From Gymnopus androsaceus JB14 (taxonomy: Eukaryota; Basidiomycota; Agaricomycetes; Agaricales; Omphalotaceae): a stretch of 64,000 nucleotides of DNA. The notes beneath the pieces are model-generated. The model was not told where the DNA came from. It worked only from the letters and a program-made list of their open reading frames with translations, and did no database searches. Shown one piece after another: positions 34,290-46,400 of this stretch. Where the stretch lies: positions 1-64,000 of the forward strand of contig ML769435.1 of the NCBI GenBank assembly GCA_009733575.1, read 5' to 3'. Each line of letters begins with the position of its first letter. The first letter of the stretch is position 1. The position numbers and the translations under genes are program-made.

Positions 34290-36905
34290 TAGGAAAGAGA
34301 ACGAAGCGCGCAGAAGACACGTAGCGTTTTCGGGCGGGAGACGGAGTAGAGTAAGTTTCAATGCTTTGATGACCCTGTCTTAAGAATGCTTTAACGTGAA
34401 GTCTCATACAACGCAGAGGGAGAAACTAAGGGCAAGTATGAAGTTTTGCACCCCACACGCCGGCATGCAGCTTGTGGTCAGCGAGAGCTAAAACAGTCGA
34501 TTCAATCGATTATGATTGTGGGCTAATGAAGCCACGTACCATGACATTCCACACAACGTATGATAAGTTTGGACTCCGACTCCGATTTATGCGTACAAGA
34601 ATCCAAAGAGCTTCAATATCAAAGGAATGAGGGGACATTGAAGCCGGGTGCGTAATAGGATAAGTTCACCTACGAGGACAAACAGGGATGGCAAATCAAA
34701 GAAGCCCAATGTTGTGACAAGATGACTGATTATGAAGGAAACAATGGACTAAGAAACCCCCTCAGTGAATCGCGCCATTCCGCTGTGGGCAAAAGCCATA
34801 CTATGGAGACCTGATACCCGCAGATGATCGATTAGTCGCAACCTTAATATGTATGCGAGATGGGGACTGCGTCGAGCGAGAGACTCATGACATCCAGTCG
34901 AATGCTAGTTTCCGTGGACGCTGTGGAAGCATGCCACCCACTGGTTCAAACAGGTTCAAACCGAGTTTCGAAAACATTATCAAGGCTCATTCATCCCAGC
35001 AAGGTATTCGTGAACCAGGCCATGGAATGAGATAACAACCGGTCTCACTTAAAGGGTCAAGAGACCCCACACCATCAGGGCCAAAATGGACAATGGACGT
35101 TTTGTGGGCGCGCGCGGTTGAGTTCGCTGTATGTTGTCTTCGAGTCACAGGAAAGATCTGGCGGACGAAATCGTGGAAGGTCCTTTCGCTTGAGATGATT
35201 CCGTACTAAGAGTAGTTAGCCGGAAGACTCTAAGCCTTTCTTAGGAAATTAGCGGGTAAAAAAAGATGGGAATTGGAATGTATAGCGCTCGGTGTTTCCA
35301 TCGGACAATGAAATTTGGACTGGGTGTGGTGCCGCTGTTCAATCATTGTTGGTGATGTATTACCGTAAATATGACCGCGGATATCTCCTGGAGCGTTAGT
35401 AGAGATACCAAGCGAGATTCAAGCTCAGCAAAGAAAGCCTGTGGGACTGGATGTCAGAGTCTGGAATTTGGATACGGAATAACGCGCACTCAACGCCTAA
35501 GCAATGAAACACAGGTGGCATGATTATCCACGCCCTTGACACCCACAAGCATCACTAAATTTCCGGGTTGAGGAACATAGAGAGCCTTGAAAGCAGATTG
35601 ACTACCAACGGTTCCGTCAAGCCTCCAGTTGTACTCGAAAAGAAGCTGAATGTGAAACCTCCATAGAAGTGGAAAGCTCTAGTTTGGACGAAGCTATCCA
35701 ATGAAAGAGGGTAGAAGGAAGGTCAAAAGATGTTCGTCACTGTAAAACTGCGTTATATCATAGATGTTTCAACCAATATCCGGCAAACATGCGTAGTGGC
35801 AGCAACCTGTTCATTTTTTGAGCAGGATGAATCCAGTGCAGTGCCGCTCACAAACCTTTAATATTATTCAGAGTCTCCTCTCGCTAAGAGAGGTAGGTCG
35901 GCACGTTTCGATGTTGTACCGAAGCTGGTTCACACCTACCACATTGCTCTATTGCTGCTGAGTGCTCACAAATTAAAAGAGCCGAACACGGCAACGTGTC
36001 GGAGGGTTGGCTGACGCTTCGGTGTGGATGTGATCGTCCCGCTAAAACTATGTTCTTACCAGAAGGACTTGGGTGGATCCAGCCAAAGTTGCGGGATGTT
36101 GCGGCAAGTAAAGCAAGTGAAGGTGAGCGTAAAAGACTAAAAAGGACAATTGACGATCGTGAAGCACGTGGACGGTGGACCGAACGGACCGAGCCAAGAC
36201 CGAGCGGTCGCTTTCACTGACGATCGTCCGCTTCCTTAGTGCCACACCGAAAGGCACGTCTAATTACAAGCAGTGAACTGATTGGCAGTGTCTTGCCGTG
36301 GCTCTATAGTACAAGGGAAACGATCCGTTGTTTTGGAATTACCATTAGGAAAGAAGTAAAGGATGCAGTATTACCTGGCATCCTGAAAATTGCCTGCAAT
36401 CATTCCAATTTCTGGAGTTTTTTTACTGGAGATTATTTTTGGCTTCGCAATGCAGCCTTACTCACTGTTTCGAAAGCAACTCGATAGTAGACGCTTTGAC
36501 CTGACGTAAAGCTGACATAACCCAGTTCAAGGCTGTGTTTTTCTCTCAAAAACGAGTCTCATCTCGACGACGACGCGATAAAATGAGCCTCGACACACTG
36601 GCAACTCACCTATTTTCTTCTGCTACATAACGAAGCGTTCAAAATGCTTCCTTTTCTTGAGACTCTTTCCGAGGATTTTTCTCTTTAAGGTTGCTCGAAA
36701 AGCCGATTTCAAGATTCGAGAAAGTGAAAGATAGCATAAAAGTTGTGAGAGGAACAAGCCAAATCAGGACTCCAAGCCATTCTGTTGCCTTTTTTACGTC
36801 ACGTTCGCATGTTCTGAATAGTTCTGACTCAAAACCATCTCTAAGTTAAATATCCCTTCTTTCTGTTCCACCATCATCTCGAAGATATTCCACATTTTTT
36901 CAGTC
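34290..36905. other. Large intergenic region between divergent genes
   Basis: 2.6 kb with only short scattered ORFs and none with coding character on either strand. It serves as the shared 5' flank of the ABC transporter (minus) and the first TPR gene (plus). Pyrimidine-rich sequence precedes the TPR start. No inverted repeat or RNA gene was noticed. Confidence 0.5.
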
Positions 36906-39080
36906 ATGTCGACAGCTGAACTCGTAGTAAAACTAAAGGATGAAGGAAATGCGCTCTTTTCCCAGAAAAACTACGGGTCGGCAGCAGCGAAATACACTGA
37001 AGCCATTGCAATTGATAGGGAGAATGCGATTCTGTACTCGAATCGAGCTGCTTGCCGTTTGAATCTCAAAACGTATATATTTCGCCTTTGGAATTACTTG
37101 CTGATTCACCAAACTTCCAAATAGTTATCTCGACGCGGAGGCTGACGCCAAAAAGGTGAGTGGCACTTTGTGTATTCGAAACTCTGCTCATAGATATCCT
37201 TCCATAGGCAACTGAAATCGATCCTAACTTTGCCAAAGCTTATGCAAGGCTTGCAAGTGCTCAAGATGTATTTCCTTTCCCTCCATTAACCGTGGTTCCG
37301 CAGCTCATCCTTACCGAAAAAGGCTATGCGTGAACCATACAGGAGCGTTGAATCCTGGCAAAAGGCCATCAGCAACTTACCCAAAGATAACCTGACACCG
37401 ACGCAGCTGAATCAAAAGGCGGAATACGAAAAGGGTCTTGTTGCAGCCAAAGTTGCAATGGCCGATCTAATGAACAATACGAACCATCTGGTGCAGAATA
37501 CTCTTACTGCGGATATGCCTTGGGTCTGTGCTAGGAGGAAAATACCTCTGTTGATCCAGCAGGGTGATTATACGAGCAGTGTCAGTCTCCATTTTTTGGG
37601 TTTGAATATTGAGTCTAACTACAACACCGCGTAGGCTTGGGCTCTGGCTGGCGCGTACACGGAATTTACTGAAGGTGTCCGAAAAATATTTGCGGCCACG
37701 ACTGAGGGTACTCTAAGGATCCAATCTACGGGGGTAAACTCTTTACTGACTTTTTTTCTCGGGCTGAAGCGGTTTTCCTTCATAGGCCCTGGCCTCGATT
37801 TCAAACGCTATCCTTACCGACCACCGCGTATTCCACATCGCCGATCCCCAATTTATCCGGAAATATAATGAACAAGGCATGTACATTATGTTGCTAGACT
37901 TGAATCTGCATTCTGAACACTGCTACAGTCCTCGGCGAAGTTCAATTTTTTAATGCATGGACTCAAGAAGGGCCCGACTCGATCAAACAAAAGGTTCGTA
38001 AACGTCTGGAAGAGCAAGGGTGGGACGCCGTACGGCCAGCTCTCACCACTACTGTTCGGTTCGTTTGCGCTTTTCATCTAAACTGATATGTACTCGTCTG
38101 TATGCTAATTATCCCTTGACAGAGGTTGGATCATGCAAGGCTTCTACCAAGGCGGCATGTATCGCAATAATGTCGCCGAGCGAGAGTACCTTACCCGCGC
38201 TATCGAGGTCATCAAGTGGGTTCGGGAGGAGTACAGTGACGTCCGGAAGGAGTACCGAGGTGCTATATTTGAAGAGACCTTTTTACGCGGGGTGCAGAAG
38301 TTGCACCTGGAAGCCCTTCTCAAGGTTCGTCAAGTTCTTTCTGTCAATTCCTGGCGCCTTACTCCCATGTTGATTTATAGTCCTATGCAAAACGCAGACG
38401 ACGTTACAATGAAAGCCGCTCTTCAAGTGGCAAACGAGGTGATCGAGGGAGTTGACGCTGCCCCCATTCCTCCTCGTGAACGAGATCCTTCGTTCGTTTC
38501 GGCGTTTTACTACCACGCTAAAGGCCAAGCGCTTTCGTATGTGTTTTATTTCTCTCAGATCCTTTTTCTTTTATCTGATGCAACGCCTCTACAGGTTGAA
38601 AGCCATCTACTACCGCAACAAGGGAAACCAAATTCGCGCAAAACAAGACCTTTCCCTTTCCGAGCCCATGCTTGAAAATTTCACGCTAGCAAAGCGGTAC
38701 TACCTCGAAGCCGCTGATTGTCTCGCTGAAGATGACGAGGGTCATGCTGGTATGTCCTGTTTCCTCCTCATCTATTTCTCTTCGCAGGCTTTCCTGACGA
38801 TCAATCTTTCCCTTTCTCGAACATTATAGTCTACCTCAACGCCGCATTGGAAATGATGTGGTCCTCCAAGACCAGCGCTCGCGATCAACTAGCGGTCATG
38901 GAGCGCATCCGCCTCGCTATACCAAAAATGAAGCAAATCTGGGCTCATTCGGCGCTTGCGACACAAGGAGGGGATATGTTGTTCAAGAGGGGGCTAGAGA
39001 TGGAGACGGAGTTGAGGCAAGGCGTGGAGAGCGGGGAGTTCCAACTGGATGATCCGGTTACTCTGCAAATTGAGGATTGA
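36906..39080 (+). CDS. TPR-domain protein, paralog 1 (co-chaperone-like N terminus)
   Basis: The start at 36906 follows a T-rich tract. The N terminus is a three-motif TPR: LKDEGNALFSQKNYGSAAAK, AILYSNRAACRLNLK and ATEIDPNFAKAYARLASAQ. The clamp-type residues (K..GN, SN, K...R) resemble TPRs that bind the EEVD tail of Hsp70/Hsp90; that is inference. The middle part has GWIMQGFYQGGMYRNNVAE. The C-terminal part (NFTLAKRYYLEAADCLAED, AVMERIRLAIPKMKQIWAHS) is shared with the 41-kb gene. There are about ten introns. The one starting at 37877 must use a GC donor to keep the frame. The intron near 38320 is ambiguous: reading through is in frame, while the obvious 56-nt splice is not. The stop is at 39078-39080. 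Confidence 0.8.
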
Positions 39081-39198
39081 GCGCAGCGCTTGAGCGTGCT
39101 TGGGTCGCTTTGCTGGATAGGACTTTGTGACGCTCGAGGCTGATCTGCATTTGAACTAGGATATATGGTAATTTATATACAATTGTGCTCGTTTTTAC

Positions 39199-39399
39199 TT
39201 ACTCGGATGGTAGTATGTACATACATGATGATAGTAGTTGTTTCGCTCCAACTTCGCTTGCAAGAATCCATTTGGCTTGAACATTACTGCTTGTCTTGCC
39301 CGGCCCGCTAGACGTCGCTTGAATTCGAACGACGACCCTTTCAAGCTCATGAAGCAAGCTGCTGATAGCTTCATGACTGGTCTCCTTTGTCGGTGCCAA
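39199..39399 (-). CDS. Possible small ORF, uncertain
   Basis: A minus-strand frame reads EAISSLLHELERVVVRIQAT and ends SCMYILPSE. It has helical, coding-like character but no ATG at the start of the open frame and no relative in the window. It may be a terminal exon or chance. It sits between TPR paralog 1 and the kinase remnant, in opposite orientation. Confidence 0.2.
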   Translation of the reverse strand: MAPTKETSHEAISSLLHELERVVVRIQATSSGPGKTSSNVQAKWILASEVGAKQLLSSCMYILPSE

Positions 39400-39486
39400 A
39401 ATCTCTGCCTTTTCTTTCTCTTGGATCTATACCGTTTCACTGCTTCTCATGTACATTCCGGACGATTATCCTGCGACAGCGTTCTA

Positions 39487-40759
39487 TGAATGCCTTGCAC
39501 CACGACGTTTCTTACACGATTAGGACGTAGAGAAAGACCGATCCGGGCTACCATCCTGTATCCATTGGAGACGAGCTTGTCGCAGGACGTTACAAAATCA
39601 TCCACAAGCTGGGCTTTGGTAGTTCTTCCACCGTACGGCTCGCGCGGCGAAGAGAATCCGGAAAGCTGATTTCTCTGAAAGCAATGTGTGCGGATGTTTC
39701 CTCCAAGGCAGTCGAGGATACTGCGGACTTTTCATTCCTCAGATGCTTGAGAACTTGACGATGTTCTCGCCATTCAAGATAACTTCCTCGCACAAGGTCC
39801 GAATGGCACCCGCCGCTTTCTCGCTCATCCATTTGCTGGTCCTAATATTCTAGAAATGCCTAATTCCCTAAAAAGAACTGCTGGTAGTCGGAGACTACAT
39901 GGAGACTTGGCTAGGAAGGTGGCGTTAAAACGATGAAAATGATACATAAAATGCATAGTGTAGATCTAGTTCATGGAGGTAACAGATTCCTTCTGTGCTA
40001 TAAATGATCTTCTATCTGTAATAATGCTTTTTCAGATATCCCCACATCCAACATCCTATTTCACGGCTCCAACGGTATCGCAAGATTGGCAGGTGTACAC
40101 CTCATTGGGTCATCCAGCGACGGAGAAGATGTGGACGAGACGATTTAGAAGGTCCTGGTACCGTTCCTGCATGCGCACCACTAGAGTTCGTTGAACCTCT
40201 CGATATCGTTAGCCTGGCCGACAGGGCTTTACTTCAAGAAAACGTTCTCGCCGATTTCGTTCAATCCACATTGCCGCTTCACCACTCCCTGACTATCAAC
40301 CCGGTGCTACTATGCACTATGCTTCACCAGAAATACGCTCCGAAGGACGTGCAGGTATGAAAGCGGACGTATAGGCATGCCCATTGCATCTTCGAGATTC
40401 GTGCAGGGTTTCCGCTCTTCGAGGCATTCCTCGGAAGTGATATCGATATCCTCAGACAAATTCTTGAAATACTTGGTAAATTGCCTGGAGCCAGTTCGAA
40501 GAGTGAAAGCTTTGGTTTGAGGGGCACACCAGTGAACCAAGCTGGTCTTCTCCTGAACTCTGAGAAGAGTTCGATTCGAGAAAAGGTGTGCTCCATAGGC
40601 GACAGCGATGATCCGCCTCATTCATTTACTAATGGACCGATGATGGAGAAGCCTGTATTGGATGAGGATGAAGTAGAATTTTTGATGGATCTATTAGAGA
40701 AAATATTGTCCGGAGGAGAAGATTACGATGGATGGGGTGATCAAAAATCCTTGGTTTAA
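39487..40759 (+). pseudogene. Decayed SRPK-like protein kinase
   Basis: The kinase order is recognisable: PGYHPVSIGDELVAGRYKII, Gly-loop KLGFGSSSTVRLARR, LISLKA (ATP Lys) and GPNGTRRFLAHPFAGPNIL. The catalytic loop LVHGDIPTSNILFHG spans an intron, the metal loop reads VLADFVQS (DFV where DFG is normal), and YASPEIRSEGRAG stands for the APE motif. The SRPK C-lobe follows (FEIRAGFPLFEAFLGSDIDI, DDPPHSFTNGPMMEK). Frames change around 39.75, 39.93, 40.14 and 40.3 kb. A TAG replaces the expected Trp of KADVW. With several frame breaks, a stop and a changed DFG, the gene is dead. It sits between the two TPR paralogs. Confidence 0.8.
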
Positions 40760-41019
40760 ATAGTTGTTCGTGTATGCATAGTACTACTCATACTTTCACA
40801 CTTGCATCATTCGAGCGTCCATTTTGTTCAACAACCACATTCTTTGATCGTAGGTTTACTCTGAAGCAGGCCTTTTCAATGGCTATCTTTCGCGTTTTGA
40901 GAGGATCTACGTAGCTGACCACAGCGCTTTGGCATCTGAGAAAAAGAAGCGTAAAATACGTCACCCCCGCGGTCCTGTAATCGCAACCACCATTTGCACG
41001 CGTCCCTCCTCTGACTTTT

Positions 41020-43323
41020 ATGGCAAACAAAAAAATTGGAAACGCTGAGGAGCTTGTGGACGCGCTTTTCGAGGATAAACAGTTTACCGACTTGCTTTCC
41101 AATGCATTTTGGACCGGGACCTTGGAGGATCAAAGGAGATGCGTTGGTCAACAAGATGGACTGCAAGCTTTACGAGAATTTTCGAAGGCTAAAGGCGATG
41201 CTCTTTTCAGGGAAGGGAAGTACACGGAGGCATTAGAACAATATAGCGATGCCCTAAAGCCCGTAGAGAAAGCAGTGACCCCAGATGATGCCATTTTGTA
41301 TTCGAACCGTTCTGCTTGTCGATTGAAATTGAAACAGTACGCTCTGCTATCATTCCTTCTTCTTCTTTTTCTCGTCAGAATTCATCCTTCGCATAGTTAT
41401 CTTTACGCACAAGCAGACGCGAAAAAGGCAAGTGCGATCTGTTTCCTCAGCGGTGCCACTTTCCTAATTCCAATTAACGATAGGCTATCGAACTGGACCC
41501 TTCCTTCTCCAAAGCTTACGCTAGACTTGCAACAGCCCAGCAGGTGAGCCTTCTACTTTTATACTTGGCGCATGTTAACTCAAAAGTCTTCGTTGCGCAA
41601 GGAATTGCAAGAATATCACCTTAGCAGGCTATCCTGGGAGATGGCTTTACAGAAACTACCCAAGACGAACCTGACTCAGCCTGTCCTCGATAGAATCAGC
41701 GAATATACCACAGGCCGCGATAAAGCACACGATGCATCGATTAAACACGACTATGAGGTGCAGACGCGTATCTTAAACACGTGGAAACAAACCGGCTCTG
41801 TAGATACAGATCTGCCATGGATTGCTTCGGCGAAAGAGATGAAACCTCGATTGGTGAAGGACTCGAAGGAAGGCGCGTCGACCCGTCGGACCTGCGTACG
41901 TTTTTTTGCTTAGGGGAAACTGAAACTTTGAACTCAGCGTATTCCTTCTGAAGGTCGAGTATTTGTTGAGGGCTCATGATGATCTGGCTGGAGCTGCTCG
42001 AGCTTTAAAAGATCAGGACTATATGACGGTGCGTATTAACTATGCTCATGTTCCCAGGCTTACTCATCGAATTTAGGCTCTAACTCTCATGTCTAATGCA
42101 GTCCTAACGGATTACCGTGTCGTGCAGCTAAAGGACCTTTATAACATGCAAGACGGTAAGATATTCATATAAAATTCAACGCCCCCTAGCTCTCGTTAAT
42201 TCCCTGTTCATTCAGTCGGCGGTAAATCCGGGTCCCTCTGCAACACTTGGCCGGCGGATAGTACGCTCGATTTCATCAAGGATGTGGCCCTTAAACGTTT
42301 GGAAACCGATGGTGAAGGCGCCTGGGACACGTTGCGACCCGCTCTCGATGTTACCGTCCGGTAAGCCTCTTCTTCCTACGTTGCAGTCAGTATTTAAATT
42401 CTTCAGTATAGTGCCTGGATATGCGACGCGATTTTCCGAGACCGCTACCACGAAAACCGTATCGGTTCCGCCGAGCTTCTCACTTGGGCACTCGAGATGG
42501 TGCAATGGGGATGTGAACAGTGGAAGGATGTGAGGGAGGAAGTCCGAGGTAAAATCTTTGAAACTACGTTCGTGCGCTGCGTGCAAAAGTTGTACATTGA
42601 GAGCTTGAGCTGGGTATTACCTTGATTCATATTTGACGTTCGAAGACGAACTGACTTTTCCCAACCAGGAATTATTTGCTTCGAAGCCTCCCAGACAGAA
42701 AGAGATCTTTGAAATTACAACCAGACTACTCTCGGAATTCGAAGCACAACCTGCTCCTCCTGGCACCGATCCTGTGCTACTTGAGGTTGCTTATAACCAA
42801 TCAAAATCCCAAGCTTTGAGGTAAGGCTGCTCTTGTTCCTGAATTGACACGTAGTGTTGACGTTGTTTTGGGGCAGGATACAAGCGTATTACTACAGTTC
42901 CTTGGGTGAAACCACGGGTGAAGACTATGGAACTTTGCAGAGGCTTTGGTTCTCCGGATTTCCTTCGCAAGAGCACAAAAACTTCGCTTTGGCGGCTGAG
43001 TGCTACGTTAAGGTGGCTGAAGGTTTCCCGGAAGACGACGAGAATTATGCTGGTGAGGTTTCTTATTCTTAATACCGTATATCGATACTGATTCTTCATG
43101 GATAATACCAGTGTTTCTCGGCCATGCAGTCCGGTTAACCTGCGGCGCGATGCAAAGCGTTGCTAGGACTACTCTACAGCTGTCTCTCCTGGAGCGCGTA
43201 CGCCTAGCCATTCCCAAAATGGAAAAGATCTGGACGCGGTCGTATATGGTGACGAAGTATCGGGACAACCATCTCAACCGAGTGTTGGAATTCGAACAAG
43301 ATTTGGTTTCTCAGCGTATTTAG
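41020..43323 (+). CDS. TPR-domain protein, paralog 2
   Basis: It starts MANKKIGNAEELVDALFEDK, a leader absent from paralog 1. The TPR follows: AKGDALFREGKYTEALEQYS, AILYSNRSACRLKLK, then AIELDPSFSKAYARLATAQ. The later conserved parts are WICDAIFRDRYHENRIGSAE, FETTFVRCVQKLYIESL, FALAAECYVKVAEGFPEDDE and LSLLERVRLAIPKMEKIWTR, ending at the stop 43321-43323. All exons join in frame. The intron 41428-41483 has a GC donor (AAG|GCAAGT) where paralog 1 has GTGAGT at the same place. The sharing of intron positions and the whole C-terminal domain shows the two genes arose by duplication. The C-terminal domain is not one I can name. The 3' end faces the minus-strand membrane-protein gene. Confidence 0.82.
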
Positions 43324-43429
43324 TGATTTTTTCCGGGGGGTTGATCGTGTTCTGTGTTTCCAAGCAATTCGATTTGTACTTCCCTCCCTGGTTCATCATT
43401 TCATGCTCACTTACGTATAGGTTGCTTTT

Positions 43430-46400
43430 GTTATTTTGAACACTGCTCATATTTATTGCGCGCTCTCTGGTTGTAGTTTGGTTCATAGTTATGTATTGAA
43501 TACCTATGCAAGCCGCATTGTATTACTCTGACCTGATCCAATATGTGTCTCTTGAATAGTCGACAGAAACGCTTCGACTGGCGATTGATCCAAACTAAGA
43601 AATAAGAAGATAGCCAATGGGTACAGTACCTGAACATAGAAGCTTGTATATGTTGAATTGAGATGTAGATCAACTACTTACCGCGGTACCCTCAGCGACC
43701 TGTCCAATTCCTATATTCCATGTTTCAAGCCCAACTGGATTGCCCAATTTCGTCGCGAAGATTTGGATAATAACATAGAGACACTGCAGCGCGGTAGGAT
43801 TTGGCACTGTAATGCCTGTTCAAAAATTATATTCTCACCTGAATGGCACAGTAGACCACCCCTGATTCAACGAGAAAGAGCAAGATCTTTTCGACTTGAG
43901 TGTGCTTCGTTTTCTTGACAGAAACCATCTTAAGGGTCTGACGATGTCTCCTAAGGGATCCGTTGAGCTGATCGAAGCTACAGTGGATAACGCACAAAAG
44001 ACTAAGCTCACCATACTTTGAAAGCAATTAACATCGTGGACAGAAGATTAACTGCAAGAGAGAAAATGGAGGAAATTTCATCCATAGGAATTGCTGCGCT
44101 GGAATCAGTATCAATTGAATCGAGAAGGATGTCGGCAATGTTTGTTCCTTTTAATTAGGTAGTACAGTCAGAGTTTGGATTTCTGAATCGGAGAGCTTTT
44201 CATCCTACCAATATTACCCATCATTAGTATAGCAAGGAGAAATTTCGCTATCCTTGATTCAGACCAAATGGCCCAAGCCCTCCAAGCCACAATTGCATCT
44301 CCAACGACCAGCTAAAGGAGTAGCATTCAACATACTGAGCCTTACAGAAGATCAAAAATACTCGCATTGATATTGAACGGTACATTCAAGTTGTCCACGA
44401 TACTGACTTTACTATCGCGCGCGATAAATGTGTCGAGAACAGTCTCAAGACTGTCGGAGATCATGAACGTCGTCTTGATGTCGACAATAAGAGCTATTAT
44501 CTGATTTGCAAAACTCCACACATTGCAGAGCAGCAAAACTATTATACAGGCCCACAAGACTTTACGAGGACGTGCTCGGATTCCTGTTTTGCTGGAAAGC
44601 ATTGGTCATTATATGTTACTGTTGAATCGTGACAATAAACTTACGCAGATGGGTAAAGCGAAATAGAGAACGCAAGAATGTAGAGCCCTGCAAAATGTAA
44701 TCTTTGAGCGGGAATTCCGCTCGGAGACGAATGGTATATACCAAACAGTAAACAAGTAAAAATATTCCCTCCGAAGAGATTTGAGTAAAGGATCTGTCCC
44801 AGAAGCGAGAGTTCGCTGCTTTCTTCTGGGGTCATGCTCGTAAGCAGGAGAGGTTCAAGAGCGAAAGGACGTGAGACCGCGGCTATAATGATTCCTTTTG
44901 AAGGTTTCTACTAACATTGAGTGTAGATAAGTGATCCGGGCGCACATACTGGATAATACACATCGTCAGTATGAATATCGCGAAAGGCATAATTTGAGCA
45001 CGTCATGTTGAAAGAAAAGGCGATAATCACTGCATCCGATTTTGAGAATGTAATACAGAAAAACGACGTAGGTCAGATGAGATGTTCCTGCCAAGAGAGA
45101 AAGATATATATTATATGAAGGAGAGGATTGAGGAGAAAGATTGATGGAGTAGTAGGAGGCGGAGAGAGGAAGTTAATATATCTCCAGGGACTTGGTCGCC
45201 TTGAATAGAAGTCCCTCCCGCTCCGCGCAAGACTTACTGCGGTTACACACAAAAGATAATCGACGCTAAATGCACCAGCTCATACCTTTACTCGACCATC
45301 CACCCTGCTTCTCGCCTCCTCTCACTGAAAAAAAGAACGCCGATGAACGGAAGAGGCCCCGGATTCCAAAGCCTACCGGCTGCAACCGCCATTCCTTCTC
45401 ATCACACGAGTAGCGCAATTGCTACCGGACCCGGGCGTCCCATAGCCCAAGTAACTCTTCACCCTTCCAAAACATATTTACCCATAACCACGCAGGGCGT
45501 AAATGTCGTTTGTTGCTCTGAGAGGGAATAAAATGGTTAGAAATGGCGCGAGCGTAAGCATTAGGTCCGAGAAGTGAGAAGATCGGAAGATCATAAAGCG
45601 GAAACAATAGAACAAGAAACGTCTAAATTCATTCTTCAGCTTCTTCTGGATGCACGCCACACCAAACAGTCGGAAAGTGTGACTTGCAAAGGCACCGCAC
45701 CGAAGCACAACACGATCAGTAGGGTCGTCGAGTCTTCTCAGAGTCTCCTTCTAGAACAAAAGCCAGACGGAGATTGCGCTCAGCTTAATCTGCTGCATGC
45801 ACAATGTCTGTAACATTCAAGGAGAAAGAATGAGAGTAAGGCTGGCTGGTTCAGTTGGCTCGTTGAAATGGGCAAGTACTACGCAAGCTGAAGAAACCGA
45901 AATTCGAGACAACATGAACGCCTTGGGCTTCAAAGTTCGTCTAGCATCAAAGCACATTCCCGATGCATACCAACGTCCCTTGATATCTATAGGCATCCAA
46001 TCCGAAACCAAAGAGACAATTATTGCAAAGACTCTCGCCTTGGATGTAGATTTTTCGACAACTCTACCCGTTACAACGAGCCTCAGTCGACGAGGGCGAC
46101 GGACCAAGCCTCTACCGGAGACATAGTAGTGTGGGATGTTTGGGAGTATAGTATTCGCCACCATCGAGAGTGATGATATGCCCCCAATCCACCATCATAC
46201 CGTTCGCAGCATTGAAACCAGCAATTTTCTTGCGCGAGGAACATACCATTTGACATAGCACCAGCGCTCAAAGTATCCAAGCCAGTCAACCACCGTGAAG
46301 ATTTTTCGGAGAGGAGGGCGCAGCTGCCTTCAAAAACCCGTCAAAACCAATAACGGAATCATCATCGAGCAAAACCAGAAGGTCATGTACAGTGTATGCG

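Noticed and set aside
34290..36905. Hidden gene in the 2.6-kb divergent intergenic region
   Set aside because: Only short ORFs without motifs or plausible splice chains on either strand.
40310..40621. Two minus-strand ORFs of about 100 codons
   Set aside because: Antisense to the recognisable SRPK C-lobe remnant.
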